From positions 1 through 56,033 of the forward strand of contig JAUNDK010000009.1 of the NCBI GenBank assembly GCA_030526115.1: a DNA stretch of 56,033 nt, read 5' to 3'. The position numbers and the translations under genes are program-made. Shown here piece by piece: positions 16,914-24,382 of the stretch. This stretch comes from Clostridia bacterium (GTDB taxonomy: Bacteria > Bacillota > Clostridia > Oscillospirales > Acutalibacteraceae). Under the pieces are notes generated by a model, which was not told where the DNA came from, made no database searches, and saw only the letters and a list, made by a program, of their open reading frames with translations. The stretch's first letter is position 1; the number at the start of each line of letters is the position of its first letter.

Positions 16914-18182
16914 ATGGACACAATAAACAGACTGAAAAACATAAAAGAGACACTCTGGATAAATCCGAATTATCATGAAACCAAACCGCTCGAAAAAATT
17001 AACGGCTTCGGTTATGTATATACCAAGGCGGCGCAGAACAGATTTATGCGCTTTCTGCCATATATTGCTTCTGCCTTCCCGGAAACCGCAGAGAAAAAGG
17101 GCGTAATAGAATCTCAGCTCATAGAAATTGACAATATGAAGCAGCTTTTCAACGAAAACGGCACATACATAAAAGGAAATCTTTTTCTGAAAGATGACGC
17201 AAGGCTTCCCATTGCCGGTTCCGTAAAAGCAAGGGGTGGAATTCACGAAGTTCTGAAAATTGCGGAAAGTATTTTACAGCACGAGAAGATGCTTCAGCCG
17301 ACAGATAATTATTCCATTATCAACTCTGATGAATTCCGTGAGTTTCTAGGCAGATATACAATACAGGTGGGTTCAACGGGTAATCTTGGAATAAGCATTG
17401 GCAGAACCGCCGCCCGTATGGGATTCAAAGTAATAGTTCACATGTCAAGTGATGCAAGGCAGTGGAAGAAAGATTTACTGCGCAGTGAAGGTGCAACCGT
17501 AAAGGAATATGACGGTGATTACAGTGAAGCTGTGAAAAACGGACGCATGGAATCTGAAGCAGACCCCAATTCATTCTTTATAGATGATGAAAACTCTCAG
17601 GATCTTTTCTTTGGATACTCCACTGCGGCATTAAGACTTAAAGTGCAGTTCAACAAGGCTGGAATAATCGTAGATGATGAACATCCGATGTTTGTGTATA
17701 TTCCCTGCGGTGTGGGTGGCGCTCCGGGAGGAATCACATTCGGACTTAAAACGCTGTACGGAAAGAATGTTCACTGCTTCTTTGCAGAACCGACAGAAGC
17801 CCCCTGCTTCACCCTCGGAATGGCAAGCGGAAAGTATAATGAAATCTGTGTTCAGGACATAGGATTAAGTGGTAAAACCGCCGCAGACGGACTTGCTGTG
17901 GGCAGAGCAAGCGCTTTTGCCTGCAATATGATGAAAGAAGTTCTGTCCGGAACATTTACTGTTGAAGATAAGCAACTTGCAGTTTATCAGAACAATCTTA
18001 TGGAGAGCGAAGGGATTTACCTTGAGCCTTCCGCCTGTGCGGGCTTCCATATTTTCAACATGCAGAACAGCGATGAGTGGAAAACTTACATCAATGCACA
18101 TGAGCTCGGGGATAAACTCGAGAACAGCACTCACATAGTATGGGGTACCGGAGGCGGTCTGGTACCGGAAAATCTCAGATAA
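16914..18182 (+). CDS. dsdA: D-serine ammonia-lyase
   Basis: This PLP enzyme deaminates D-serine to pyruvate and ammonia. The 422-residue product is slightly shorter than the E. coli enzyme, but all blocks are present: the PLP lysine in GSVKARGGIHEVL (about residue 106), the Asn/Gly-rich GSTGNLGISIG (about 158-168), FFGYSTAALRLK, and the glycine-rich VPCGVGG-like YIPCGVGGAPGGITFG. An AAGGAG site lies seven bases before the ATG. It is a single gene with promoter and terminator. No dsdC-type regulator or permease is next to it; the convergent XRE gene is the only nearby regulator. Confidence 0.93.
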   Translation: MDTINRLKNIKETLWINPNYHETKPLEKINGFGYVYTKAAQNRFMRFLPYIASAFPETAEKKGVIESQLIEIDNMKQLFNENGTYIKGNLFLKDDARLPIAGSVKARGGIHEVLKIAESILQHEKMLQPTDNYSIINSDEFREFLGRYTIQVGSTGNLGISIGRTAARMGFKVIVHMSSDARQWKKDLLRSEGATVKEYDGDYSEAVKNGRMESEADPNSFFIDDENSQDLFFGYSTAALRLKVQFNKAGIIVDDEHPMFVYIPCGVGGAPGGITFGLKTLYGKNVHCFFAEPTEAPCFTLGMASGKYNEICVQDIGLSGKTAADGLAVGRASAFACNMMKEVLSGTFTVEDKQLAVYQNNLMESEGIYLEPSACAGFHIFNMQNSDEWKTYINAHELGDKLENSTHIVWGTGGGLVPENLR

Positions 18183-18188
18183 TAATTA

Positions 18189-18232
18189 AGACCCGGGATC
18201 GGTTTCAACCGAGTTTCCGGGTCTTTGCTTTT
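18189..18232 (+). terminator. Terminator of dsdA
   Basis: AGACCCGG pairs with CCGGGTCT, with an inner ATCGGTTT/AACCGAGT stem, followed by TTGCTTTT. Confidence 0.85.
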
Positions 18233-18234
18233 GA

Positions 18235-18669
18235 TTATTTGCAGAGGGCTTTTCTTATGAGCTCCATGCCTTCGGGAGTTTTGAGAACCTCTAAAACAGC
18301 CTTCTTGAAAACTTCGCTGTTAGCAAAGGCATCCATCATGGAACCTGTGTTGCTCTGGGTCTCTGACTGCTGTTTTACGGTTTTCTTCGGCACTGTGGTT
18401 ATGCTCTGACGGGAAATCTGTCTTGAAGCCTGACGCTCGTCGTCACGAATCCACTGTGTCATGGTATCGTCATTCTCTCCTGTGAGATAGTCTGTACTTA
18501 CACCGAAAAACCTGGCAATCTTCTCCTGCTGAAGCTTTGTTGGTGTGAGCTTGCCTGCCTCGAACTTCTCGATGCTCATCTTTGGGAAACCGAGCTCGTT
18601 ACAGAGCTGGTAAGCAGAGAGTCCTCTCTCTTTTCTTAATTCTTCTATACGCTTTGAAATTTTTATCAT
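18235..18669 (-). CDS. XRE-family transcriptional regulator
   Basis: The 144-residue protein has an N-terminal Cro/CI-type helix-turn-helix (about 5-60: LRKERGLSAYQLCNELGFPKMSIEKFEAGKLTP, cited here in parts as its recognisable core KMSIEKFEAG) ending in FFGVSTDYLTGEND, typical of SinR/ClgR-like regulators. A Gln/Ser-rich linker (about 75-110) and a small C-terminal helical segment (ANSEVFKKAVLEVLKTPEG) follow. It lacks a peptidase or sensory domain. Its target is unknown. It converges on dsdA and is divergent from the FrhB-like gene of the glycan locus, which it could control. Confidence 0.85.
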   Translation of the reverse strand: MIKISKRIEELRKERGLSAYQLCNELGFPKMSIEKFEAGKLTPTKLQQEKIARFFGVSTDYLTGENDDTMTQWIRDDERQASRQISRQSITTVPKKTVKQQSETQSNTGSMMDAFANSEVFKKAVLEVLKTPEGMELIRKALCK

Positions 18670-18700
18670 GGTATTATCCTTCTGTTAATTTGATGATGAG

Positions 18701-18729
18701 ATTATATCATGTATGAACGAAAGATTAAA
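18701..18729 (-). promoter_or_regulatory. Promoter of the XRE regulator gene
   Basis: An extended -10 (TGATATAAT) with a weak -35 (TTTAAT) at 17 bp spacing lies on the reverse strand. Confidence 0.5.
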
Positions 18730-18757
18730 GAGTTCCATCATATTTATTATCATTTTG

Positions 18758-18786
18758 TTGTAATTCGCAGTTCTTTTTGGTATGCT
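18758..18786 (+). promoter_or_regulatory. Promoter of the FrhB-like gene
   Basis: TTGTAA and TATGCT are separated by 17 bp, with an upstream TGG that makes an extended -10. Confidence 0.5.
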
Positions 18787-18814
18787 TAAATAAAAAATTC
18801 AGAAGGGCTGAAAA

Positions 18815-19747
18815 ATGAAAATCATAGCATCACAGAACATAGACCTTAACACAAAAGAACGCTGTTCTTCAGGAGGTATTTTCCCTCTTCTTGCAAAGCA
18901 TATAATTCAGAAAAACGGAATAGTCTACGGCGCTTCTTTTGACCACAATTTTGATGTTAATCATATAGCTGTTGATAACATAAACGATCTTGAGAAACTA
19001 TATTCAAGTAAATATACACTCGGAAAATGCTCTGTATTTCCTGAGATAAAAGAAAATCTCGAAAAGAACATCCCTGTATTATTCTCTGGTCTTCCCTGTC
19101 AGGTTTTTGCGTTAAAACAATATCTGAAAAAAGATTACGATAATCTTTATATTGTCGACCTTATCTGTCATGGAACGCCCGGAGCAAATATCTGGAAAGA
19201 TTACAGAGAATCAGTGTCAAAGGGAAGACAGATACAGAATATAAACTTCCGAGATAAAGGCAACGGATGGTCCAGGTACGGAATCCGCATCAAATTTACG
19301 AACGGAAGCGAGTATTATAAAAATCATAACTTTGATCCATATATGAGAGCGCTTATCGATAATCTTGCCTTATCAGGCGGATGTTACAAATGTAAAAACA
19401 AGGGATTGGAAAATCGTCTGTCTGATATAACACTCGGTGATTTATGGGGAGCAAAATCTCTCGCCCCTGAACTTTTTGATGATATGGGAACATCTCTTCT
19501 GTTTATCAACACACCAAAAGGTGAACAACTGTTCAGTGAAATATCTGAGAATGTTAAATCAGCAGATATAGATGGAAAAAAAGCAGTTGCAATTAATTCT
19601 TCTGCTGTTAAAACCGCAAAGAAAAACAGATACACCGACAGATTCTTTACAGAGTACAAATCCGGCAAAGCATTACTGCCTCTGTTAAAGAAATATATGT
19701 ATCTGAACCTGTTCCGCAAACTGGTATCGAAAATCACAAAAAAATAA
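18815..19747 (+). CDS. Coenzyme F420 hydrogenase/dehydrogenase beta-subunit-like protein
   Basis: The 310-residue protein matches the FrhB/FdhB family often found in bacterial polysaccharide loci. Blocks are RCSSGGIFPLLAKHI near residue 17, IPVLFSGLPCQVFALKQYL (about 88-106), LYIVDLICHGTPG (about 112-124) and GGCYKCKNKGLENRLSDITLGDLWGAK (the Cys pair and flavin/FeS region near 190, quoted in its core as CYKCKNKGL). Most bacterial relatives carry an N-terminal 2x[4Fe-4S] ferredoxin domain; it is absent here. A sugar redox role is inferred only from context. It is convergent with the flippase gene at the end of the glycan operon. Confidence 0.78.
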   Translation: MKIIASQNIDLNTKERCSSGGIFPLLAKHIIQKNGIVYGASFDHNFDVNHIAVDNINDLEKLYSSKYTLGKCSVFPEIKENLEKNIPVLFSGLPCQVFALKQYLKKDYDNLYIVDLICHGTPGANIWKDYRESVSKGRQIQNINFRDKGNGWSRYGIRIKFTNGSEYYKNHNFDPYMRALIDNLALSGGCYKCKNKGLENRLSDITLGDLWGAKSLAPELFDDMGTSLLFINTPKGEQLFSEISENVKSADIDGKKAVAINSSAVKTAKKNRYTDRFFTEYKSGKALLPLLKKYMYLNLFRKLVSKITKK

Positions 19748-19750
19748 GTA

Positions 19751-19793
19751 AAAAGCTGCAGAGATAGTAAAACTACCTTTGCAGCTTTTATTT
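19751..19793. terminator. Bidirectional terminator between converging genes
   Basis: AAAAGCTGCA pairs with TGCAGCTTTT, with T runs on both strands, between the FrhB-like gene and the flippase gene. Confidence 0.85.
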
Positions 19794-19795
19794 CA

Positions 19796-21427
19796 TTACT
19801 TCTTAATTTTCTTTACAAACTTTGTAAGAATTCCCAGGAGATACTTTCCTTCTTCGGTTCTGTAAGAAACAGCCAGCATTGCAAGCGGGACTGTAACACC
19901 GCAGATAATCGCATGAACGATTACGGAAATCCAGCCGAGTCCTGTGAACAGGTTTGTGCAGATGAAATAGTCAATAACACCAACCGCTACGGTTACAATT
20001 CCTCTTAAAGCAAGAGAACCGAAGAAATCGGATGGCTTATACTTACCCTTGAAACCGACTCTGTAAACAACAAGCGGATCGTACCACATAAGGGTAGTCC
20101 AGTCGGCTACTATTGTACCTACAAGAACACCGCATATTCCCCATGATTTCACAAGGGCTACCGAAACAACCAGGTTGATTATCATTCCGAATACGGGTCG
20201 GAGCTTTGCCTGCTGGAAAAGTCCCATGATTGTTCTGTACTTGCTCAGGATAGTTCGAAATGCAGCTGTGAAAATTTCCACACCGATTAAAATTGAGAAC
20301 GGTTTTGGAATTATCCAGTCAGAACCTATCCAGGTATTTACAAGCTCATCGGAACATACAGCAAGACCGACAGCTGCGGTAGAAGCAAGTATTGTTGTAA
20401 CAAGCATTACACTTTTAAATATAGTATATTCGTGTCTTCCTTTATTCTCGGCATGAAGATTTCCTATACTATGGGATACTGCATTGAATATTTTGATTAT
20501 CAGTAACCTTATAGTATTGTATAAAATCAGATAGTTTGAATACAGGCCTACTACTTCCAGACCAAGAAATATCGAAATTACAATATTATCAGTAGCTTTC
20601 AGAACTACATCATTAAGCTTATATAAGAACAGAGCAGAGCAGTCTTTGAATATTCCTTTTACTTCATCCTTACTTATCTTTTCGGACGGCTTTTCCTTGA
20701 TATACGGATAAAGCTTATTTGCATAATGTGCATTTACACAGTTTCTCGCAATTACTTCAACAATAGTAAGCAGTACATATACAGTAAAGTTCGGATAGAT
20801 TAAAAGAAAAACGATATGAACAACTGCAAGACCGAATGTAAAGAAATACTGAATTATATTAAGCAGATAATCTTTCTGGTTAGCGGATACAATAGCACTC
20901 TTATATGCAAAAAACAGATAAGATGAAACATTCTGTATCAGATACAAAAGAAAGATAAATGTCATATTGATTCCGAGTGAATCAAGTTTCCCGCTATCCT
21001 TTATGATATAAGGCAGGAAAGGTATAAGACATACACCTATTGCCGCTACCGCAATGCCGATAAATCTGTAAACAGTCTTGTAGAAATGCATAAGAGTTGC
21101 AATTCTCTGATGATTATTCTCAGATATCGGTTTGTATAGCTTATAGACAATTGCTGTTCCTACACCCATATTTGCGAGGGAAAGCATAGTAAGAATGTTA
21201 GAAAACAGACCGTTTATACCAAGATAAGACTTACCTAAGGTTCTGATAAATACCGTACGAACAACAAACTGCATTATTATCGTAATGAGCTGTCCTCCGA
21301 TACTGCTGGTAAAATTCAGTATAGTGTTTTTTGTTCTTGAATTTTTACCACCGGAATTAACTAAAGTATTTTTGCCCACAAATTTCTTCCTTTCTTTTGA
21401 TTCACATGCTTTACTTGAATCAATCAT
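19796..21427 (-). CDS. Polysaccharide flippase (Wzx/MVF-like)
   Basis: This 543-residue membrane protein has about 12-14 predicted spans and the oligosaccharide flippase pattern: N-terminal NTILNFTSSIGGQLITII, QFVVRTVFIRTLGKSYLGINGLF and a central LFLYKLNDVVLKATDNIVIS. It would flip lipid-linked repeat units across the membrane for polymerisation. It is the last gene of the reverse glycan operon. Its start overlaps the end of the preceding ATP-grasp fragment by 8 bp. The N-terminal 30 residues are hydrophilic and not conserved in the family, so a later start is possible. Confidence 0.88.
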   Translation of the reverse strand: MIDSSKACESKERKKFVGKNTLVNSGGKNSRTKNTILNFTSSIGGQLITIIMQFVVRTVFIRTLGKSYLGINGLFSNILTMLSLANMGVGTAIVYKLYKPISENNHQRIATLMHFYKTVYRFIGIAVAAIGVCLIPFLPYIIKDSGKLDSLGINMTFIFLLYLIQNVSSYLFFAYKSAIVSANQKDYLLNIIQYFFTFGLAVVHIVFLLIYPNFTVYVLLTIVEVIARNCVNAHYANKLYPYIKEKPSEKISKDEVKGIFKDCSALFLYKLNDVVLKATDNIVISIFLGLEVVGLYSNYLILYNTIRLLIIKIFNAVSHSIGNLHAENKGRHEYTIFKSVMLVTTILASTAAVGLAVCSDELVNTWIGSDWIIPKPFSILIGVEIFTAAFRTILSKYRTIMGLFQQAKLRPVFGMIINLVVSVALVKSWGICGVLVGTIVADWTTLMWYDPLVVYRVGFKGKYKPSDFFGSLALRGIVTVAVGVIDYFICTNLFTGLGWISVIVHAIICGVTVPLAMLAVSYRTEEGKYLLGILTKFVKKIKK

Positions 21428-21929
21428 AGAGACCTATTGAAGAAATATATTTCCTAATTCCTTTACCGGTCAATCTTTGATAACTAGAAAATGCAGGAGC
21501 AGGATTAATCTCAACTACATCCCATCCATTGTTCACCGTCCATGCCATATCCCAACCTAAAAGCTTCTGCTGAGGACGGGTTTCGTGAGCACTTTTTATA
21601 AACGCTCTGAGTTCATTCCAATCCGGAAGCTGATATCCTTTGAATACTACCCCCGAATCAGGATGTTTCTCATACCAGTTTATACCTCTCATACCATCTG
21701 TACATATTATTCCCGTATCAATATCAACAAGGGCTGTTATTCCTCCGGAGCCAACATTATCGACAATTGAATCGCCTACTCCGGTACGGATAGTTGAAAA
21801 AAGAGGATGTGCTTCTCCGTCATTTCCTATATATGAAACAAATCTGCATGTATTAATGCTTTGGGGATGAAAAACTGCCATCTCTTCACCCTGTATAATA
21901 AAATCCTCAAGAATACAATCACTATTCAT
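21420..21929 (-). CDS. ATP-grasp protein, C-terminal fragment (frameshifted gene 1)
   Basis: This 169-residue ORF is the C-terminal ATP-grasp half of a sugar-transfer-associated-type enzyme. It carries ILEDFIIQGEEMAVFHP, VDNVGSGGITALVD, LLGWDMAWTVNNGW and VVEINPAPAFSSYQ, the last with the Glu and Asn expected to bind Mg-ATP. Its ATG overlaps the TGA of the upstream fragment (ATGA, 21926-21929) with no good ribosome site. The intact paralogue next door reads straight through this point, so the two fragments represent one gene in which the frame must shift by -1 at 21932-21938. It probably works as one protein if recoded, or is dead if not. Confidence 0.75.
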   Translation of the reverse strand: MNSDCILEDFIIQGEEMAVFHPQSINTCRFVSYIGNDGEAHPLFSTIRTGVGDSIVDNVGSGGITALVDIDTGIICTDGMRGINWYEKHPDSGVVFKGYQLPDWNELRAFIKSAHETRPQQKLLGWDMAWTVNNGWDVVEINPAPAFSSYQRLTGKGIRKYISSIGLYD

Positions 21930-22489
21930 TTCTTTTTTAAGCTGTCAATATCAGGAACTTCGGTGGAATTCAGTTTCTTTATTCCAATTCCCTTTGTTCC
22001 TCTTATAGGTTTAGCCATAAAAACATTGTGTAAGGAAATGAATTTTTCGTAATCTTCAGTATATTCTTTACTAAAATCCATAAAAAGTATATCTCTCTTA
22101 AAATAATCAGAGAAAACACAATATCTTCCATATTTATCATCAGGGAGAGTATTAATTTTTTTATCAAATGAAAAATGCTCTAACAGTTCCTCTATATTGC
22201 AGTAACTGTTTCTTTCTTCTGTAGATTTTCCATACAGCTCAAATAAAAGATATTCTTCTGCTGAATACATTGTTTCTGCATTCGTTTTTACTACATCTCT
22301 ATGAATTTTTTTTGAGTCTATATCAGGATTTATCTTCTTATATTCATTAACGGTATGATCTACTTCACTCTTGTATTTTTTGTCATGTCTATAGAGAAAA
22401 TTATATCCCATTACATATAAGGGATGAAAAATTTTTATATCTCTCATATTATGACGATTCATTTTTCTTCGTATAACTTTTTCTTTCAT
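21926..22489 (-). CDS. ATP-grasp protein, N-terminal fragment (frameshifted gene 1)
   Basis: This 187-residue ORF has a basic N terminus, a helical region and the first ATP-grasp lobe: INTLPDDKYGRYCVFSDYF and FMAKPIRGTKGIGIKKLN, the latter being the glycine-rich ATP loop with its lysine. It ends abruptly at LKKK-stop in the middle of the domain. Reading one base back at the heptamer A AAA AAG continues as LKKEMNSDCILEDF into the next ORF, exactly where the neighbouring paralogue continues. The ribosome site upstream is weak. See the finding on recoding versus mutation. Confidence 0.7.
   Translation of the reverse strand: MKEKVIRRKMNRHNMRDIKIFHPLYVMGYNFLYRHDKKYKSEVDHTVNEYKKINPDIDSKKIHRDVVKTNAETMYSAEEYLLFELYGKSTEERNSYCNIEELLEHFSFDKKINTLPDDKYGRYCVFSDYFKRDILFMDFSKEYTEDYEKFISLHNVFMAKPIRGTKGIGIKKLNSTEVPDIDSLKKK
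21932..21938 (-). other. Slippery heptamer A AAA AAG at the frame junction
   Basis: On the reverse strand, the heptamer A AAA AAG lies in the zero frame of the N-terminal fragment (codons TTA AAA AAG AAA TGA). This is the same type as the dnaX -1 frameshift site of E. coli. I see no strong downstream stem or upstream Shine-Dalgarno stimulator. Confidence 0.6.
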
Positions 22490-22497
22490 AAATTACC

Positions 22498-23565
22498 TCA
22501 GATTACGCCCTTGCTCTTAAGTAAATCTCTTATTCCCTTGCCTGAAAGCTTCTGATAGCTGATAAATGCGGGACCCGGATTGACCTCAATACAGTCCCAC
22601 TCTCCCTTATCTGTCCATGCAAAGTCCCAGCCTATGAATTTCTGCTGAGGTCTCAGCTTATGACCATCAGCCACAAGCGAGCAGAGTTCGCTGTAATTCG
22701 GAAGTCTGAATCCTTTATATCTGACTCCTGTATCAGGGTGTTTCTCAAAATATTCATATTCACAGAGTCCGTCTGAACATACAACTCCTGTATTCGCATC
22801 AACGAGAGCCGTAATTCCACCTGCACCTACATTATCGACAACGGAGCCGCCGCGACCTGTTCTTATTGTTACGAACAGCGGGCTTACCTCTCCCTTATCG
22901 TTTATTACAGAAACAAATCGACAGGAATTTATGCTTGCCGGATGAAAGGAAGCCATTTCCTCGCCCTGAGTGATGAGCTCCTCAAGTATTACAGCTCCTG
23001 CGCATGAAGATTTAAGTTCATCAGGTGTTTTGAAGTCATCGGAATTATGCTTTTCGACACCATGTCCCTTTGTACCGACAACGGGCTTAAGCATATATTC
23101 CTCATGAGAAGCAATAAACTTCTCGAATTTTTCTTTCTCCTGAGAACTGCCGTCAAAATCGATTCTGATAAGCTCTCTTCTGAAAAGCTTCGAGAATAAT
23201 TTATATCTCTCGAATTTGTCTCTTGGGAAGGAATTCATATCGCTTCTGACAAACTTTTCATAGAATTCCTTTTCACCTATATAATTATCAATCTCTTCTT
23301 TACTTCTTCCGAGAAGCTTAAGTCCAATATATTCATCCTGACCGAAACCGCCGATAATGTTTTTCTCGGCTATATCCTTCTCGAGCTTTGAATTATGCTC
23401 AACATTGTACAGAGATGAATATTCCTCTGCTGTTTTTCTTATGTCATTGGCATAGGCCTTATCTTATTTCCATCCGAAAGCAGCAAGTGACTTAAGCACT
23501 GCTTTTTCCAGAGGACTTTTTGTATAATATCTGATTCTTCTTGTTATTCTTTTTATGATTTTCAT
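22498..23565 (-). pseudogene. ATP-grasp gene 2, interrupted by an in-frame TAA
   Basis: A continuous reading frame runs from ATG at 23565 to the stop at 22498, except for TAA at 23464-23466 after codon 33 (AFGWK-stop-DKAYANDIRK). Downstream of the stop the frame is open for 322 codons. It contains helices (IRKTAEEYSSLYN), LPRDKFERYKLF-like FPRDKFERYKLF, the ATP loop PVVGTKGHGVEKHN, ILEELITQGEEMASFHP, VDNVGAGGITALVD and CIEVNPGPAFISYQ. It is a close paralogue of the split gene just downstream. The first in-frame ATG after the stop (23238) falls inside the protein. It is probably a recent nonsense mutation; assembly error and readthrough are alternatives. Confidence 0.78.
23464..23466 (-). other. 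In-frame TAA inside ATP-grasp gene 2
   Basis: The codon context is TGG AAA TAA GAT AAG, in phase with both the upstream ATG (23565) and the long downstream frame (distances of 99 and 228 bases). Confidence 0.8.
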
Positions 23566-23627
23566 ATCCGAATTAATTAGTTTCTTCTACAATAATTATT
23601 ATGTTTTACCATTGTCTTAAATCTGAA

Positions 23628-24203
23628 TCAATGATATTTGTATCTGATTTTATTTACAGCTCGCTGAATATTATAAAAAACAGTTACACTGGGAGATAAT
23701 TTTGTTCCATCAGTTTTTTTCAACATATAAATTGCATACTGTCTGATGGACTTGCGTGGAAAATAAGCAGCTCCTACATATCCGCAACGCTTATATAATT
23801 TAATGGCATCATTATTTTCACGAACATAAAGTTCAACTGTATCTATATTATTTTCACGTGCATAATCCTCTACAGCATTACACAGCATTTTTCCAATCCC
23901 TTTTCCGCCATATTCAGGTAACACCGCAAGATGTGTGAGACTTACAAGTTTTTTTCCTTTTACAAATCTTCTTGTACCTGTAACAAATCCCGCTGTGGCA
24001 GTGCCAACTGCTCTTTCCCCATCATACGCAACAAATACAGTATCATCCTTTGAAACAGAGTCTTTCAGCTTTTCGGCATCTGTCATATCGGGATTTACCA
24101 CTATATTTTTTTCACGGTTTTGGGCATGAGCTGAATTGATAATGTTAAACAGCTCATCATAAGTTGTATTATCCCTTTTGGGCATAATGATTATCTCACT
24201 CAT
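23628..24203 (-). CDS. GNAT-family N-acetyltransferase
   Basis: The 191-residue protein has the GNAT acetyl-CoA fold: the beta-strand TVFVAYDGERAVGTATAGF, the pyrophosphate-binding loop LPEYGGKGIGKML (about 97-109, the Q/RxxGxG/A type with GGKGIG) and the C-terminal VELYVRENNDAIKLYKRCGY motif. A basic 30-residue tail follows. In a glycan operon it may acetylate an amino sugar or an amino acid substituent added by the ATP-grasp enzymes; this is inferred from context. It lies between interrupted ATP-grasp gene 2 and an ATP-grasp gene remnant. Confidence 0.85.
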   Translation of the reverse strand: MSEIIIMPKRDNTTYDELFNIINSAHAQNREKNIVVNPDMTDAEKLKDSVSKDDTVFVAYDGERAVGTATAGFVTGTRRFVKGKKLVSLTHLAVLPEYGGKGIGKMLCNAVEDYARENNIDTVELYVRENNDAIKLYKRCGYVGAAYFPRKSIRQYAIYMLKKTDGTKLSPSVTVFYNIQRAVNKIRYKYH

Positions 24204-24216
24204 AGATTCTCCGTAT

Positions 24217-24366
24217 TTACTTTATATTCGATAACAGTATTTTTACAAGTTTTTTCATTCTTTTGTGGAACAGTTTTCCGTGTTGCTCTTCAACAACAAT
24301 TCCGGTCCAGGCTCTTACTCAGATTCATGTTGAATAGTTCCTGCCCAATACTATAATGTGTGCCAT
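24217..24366 (-). pseudogene. Remnant of another ATP-grasp-type gene
   Basis: A good ribosome site (AAGGAGA) precedes an ATG at 24366 encoding MAHIIVLGRNYST-stop, which resembles the beginning of the neighbouring ATP-grasp gene (KILVIGENSVTPMG). About 60 bases on, a second frame encodes HKRMKKLVKILLSNIK-stop (ending 24217), like the basic C-terminal tails of the two intact ATP-grasp proteins (KRFKRFVKNTLI and KRLEFRVKKFIKRM). The simplest reading is a large internal deletion leaving only the two ends. Homology is judged by eye from short segments. Confidence 0.45.
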
Positions 24367-24382
24367 TAACTGTCTCCTTATA

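Noticed and set aside
24204..24382. A regulatory RNA between GNAT and ATP-grasp gene 3
   Set aside because: The segment is better explained by a ribosome site and the two ends of a deleted ATP-grasp gene.
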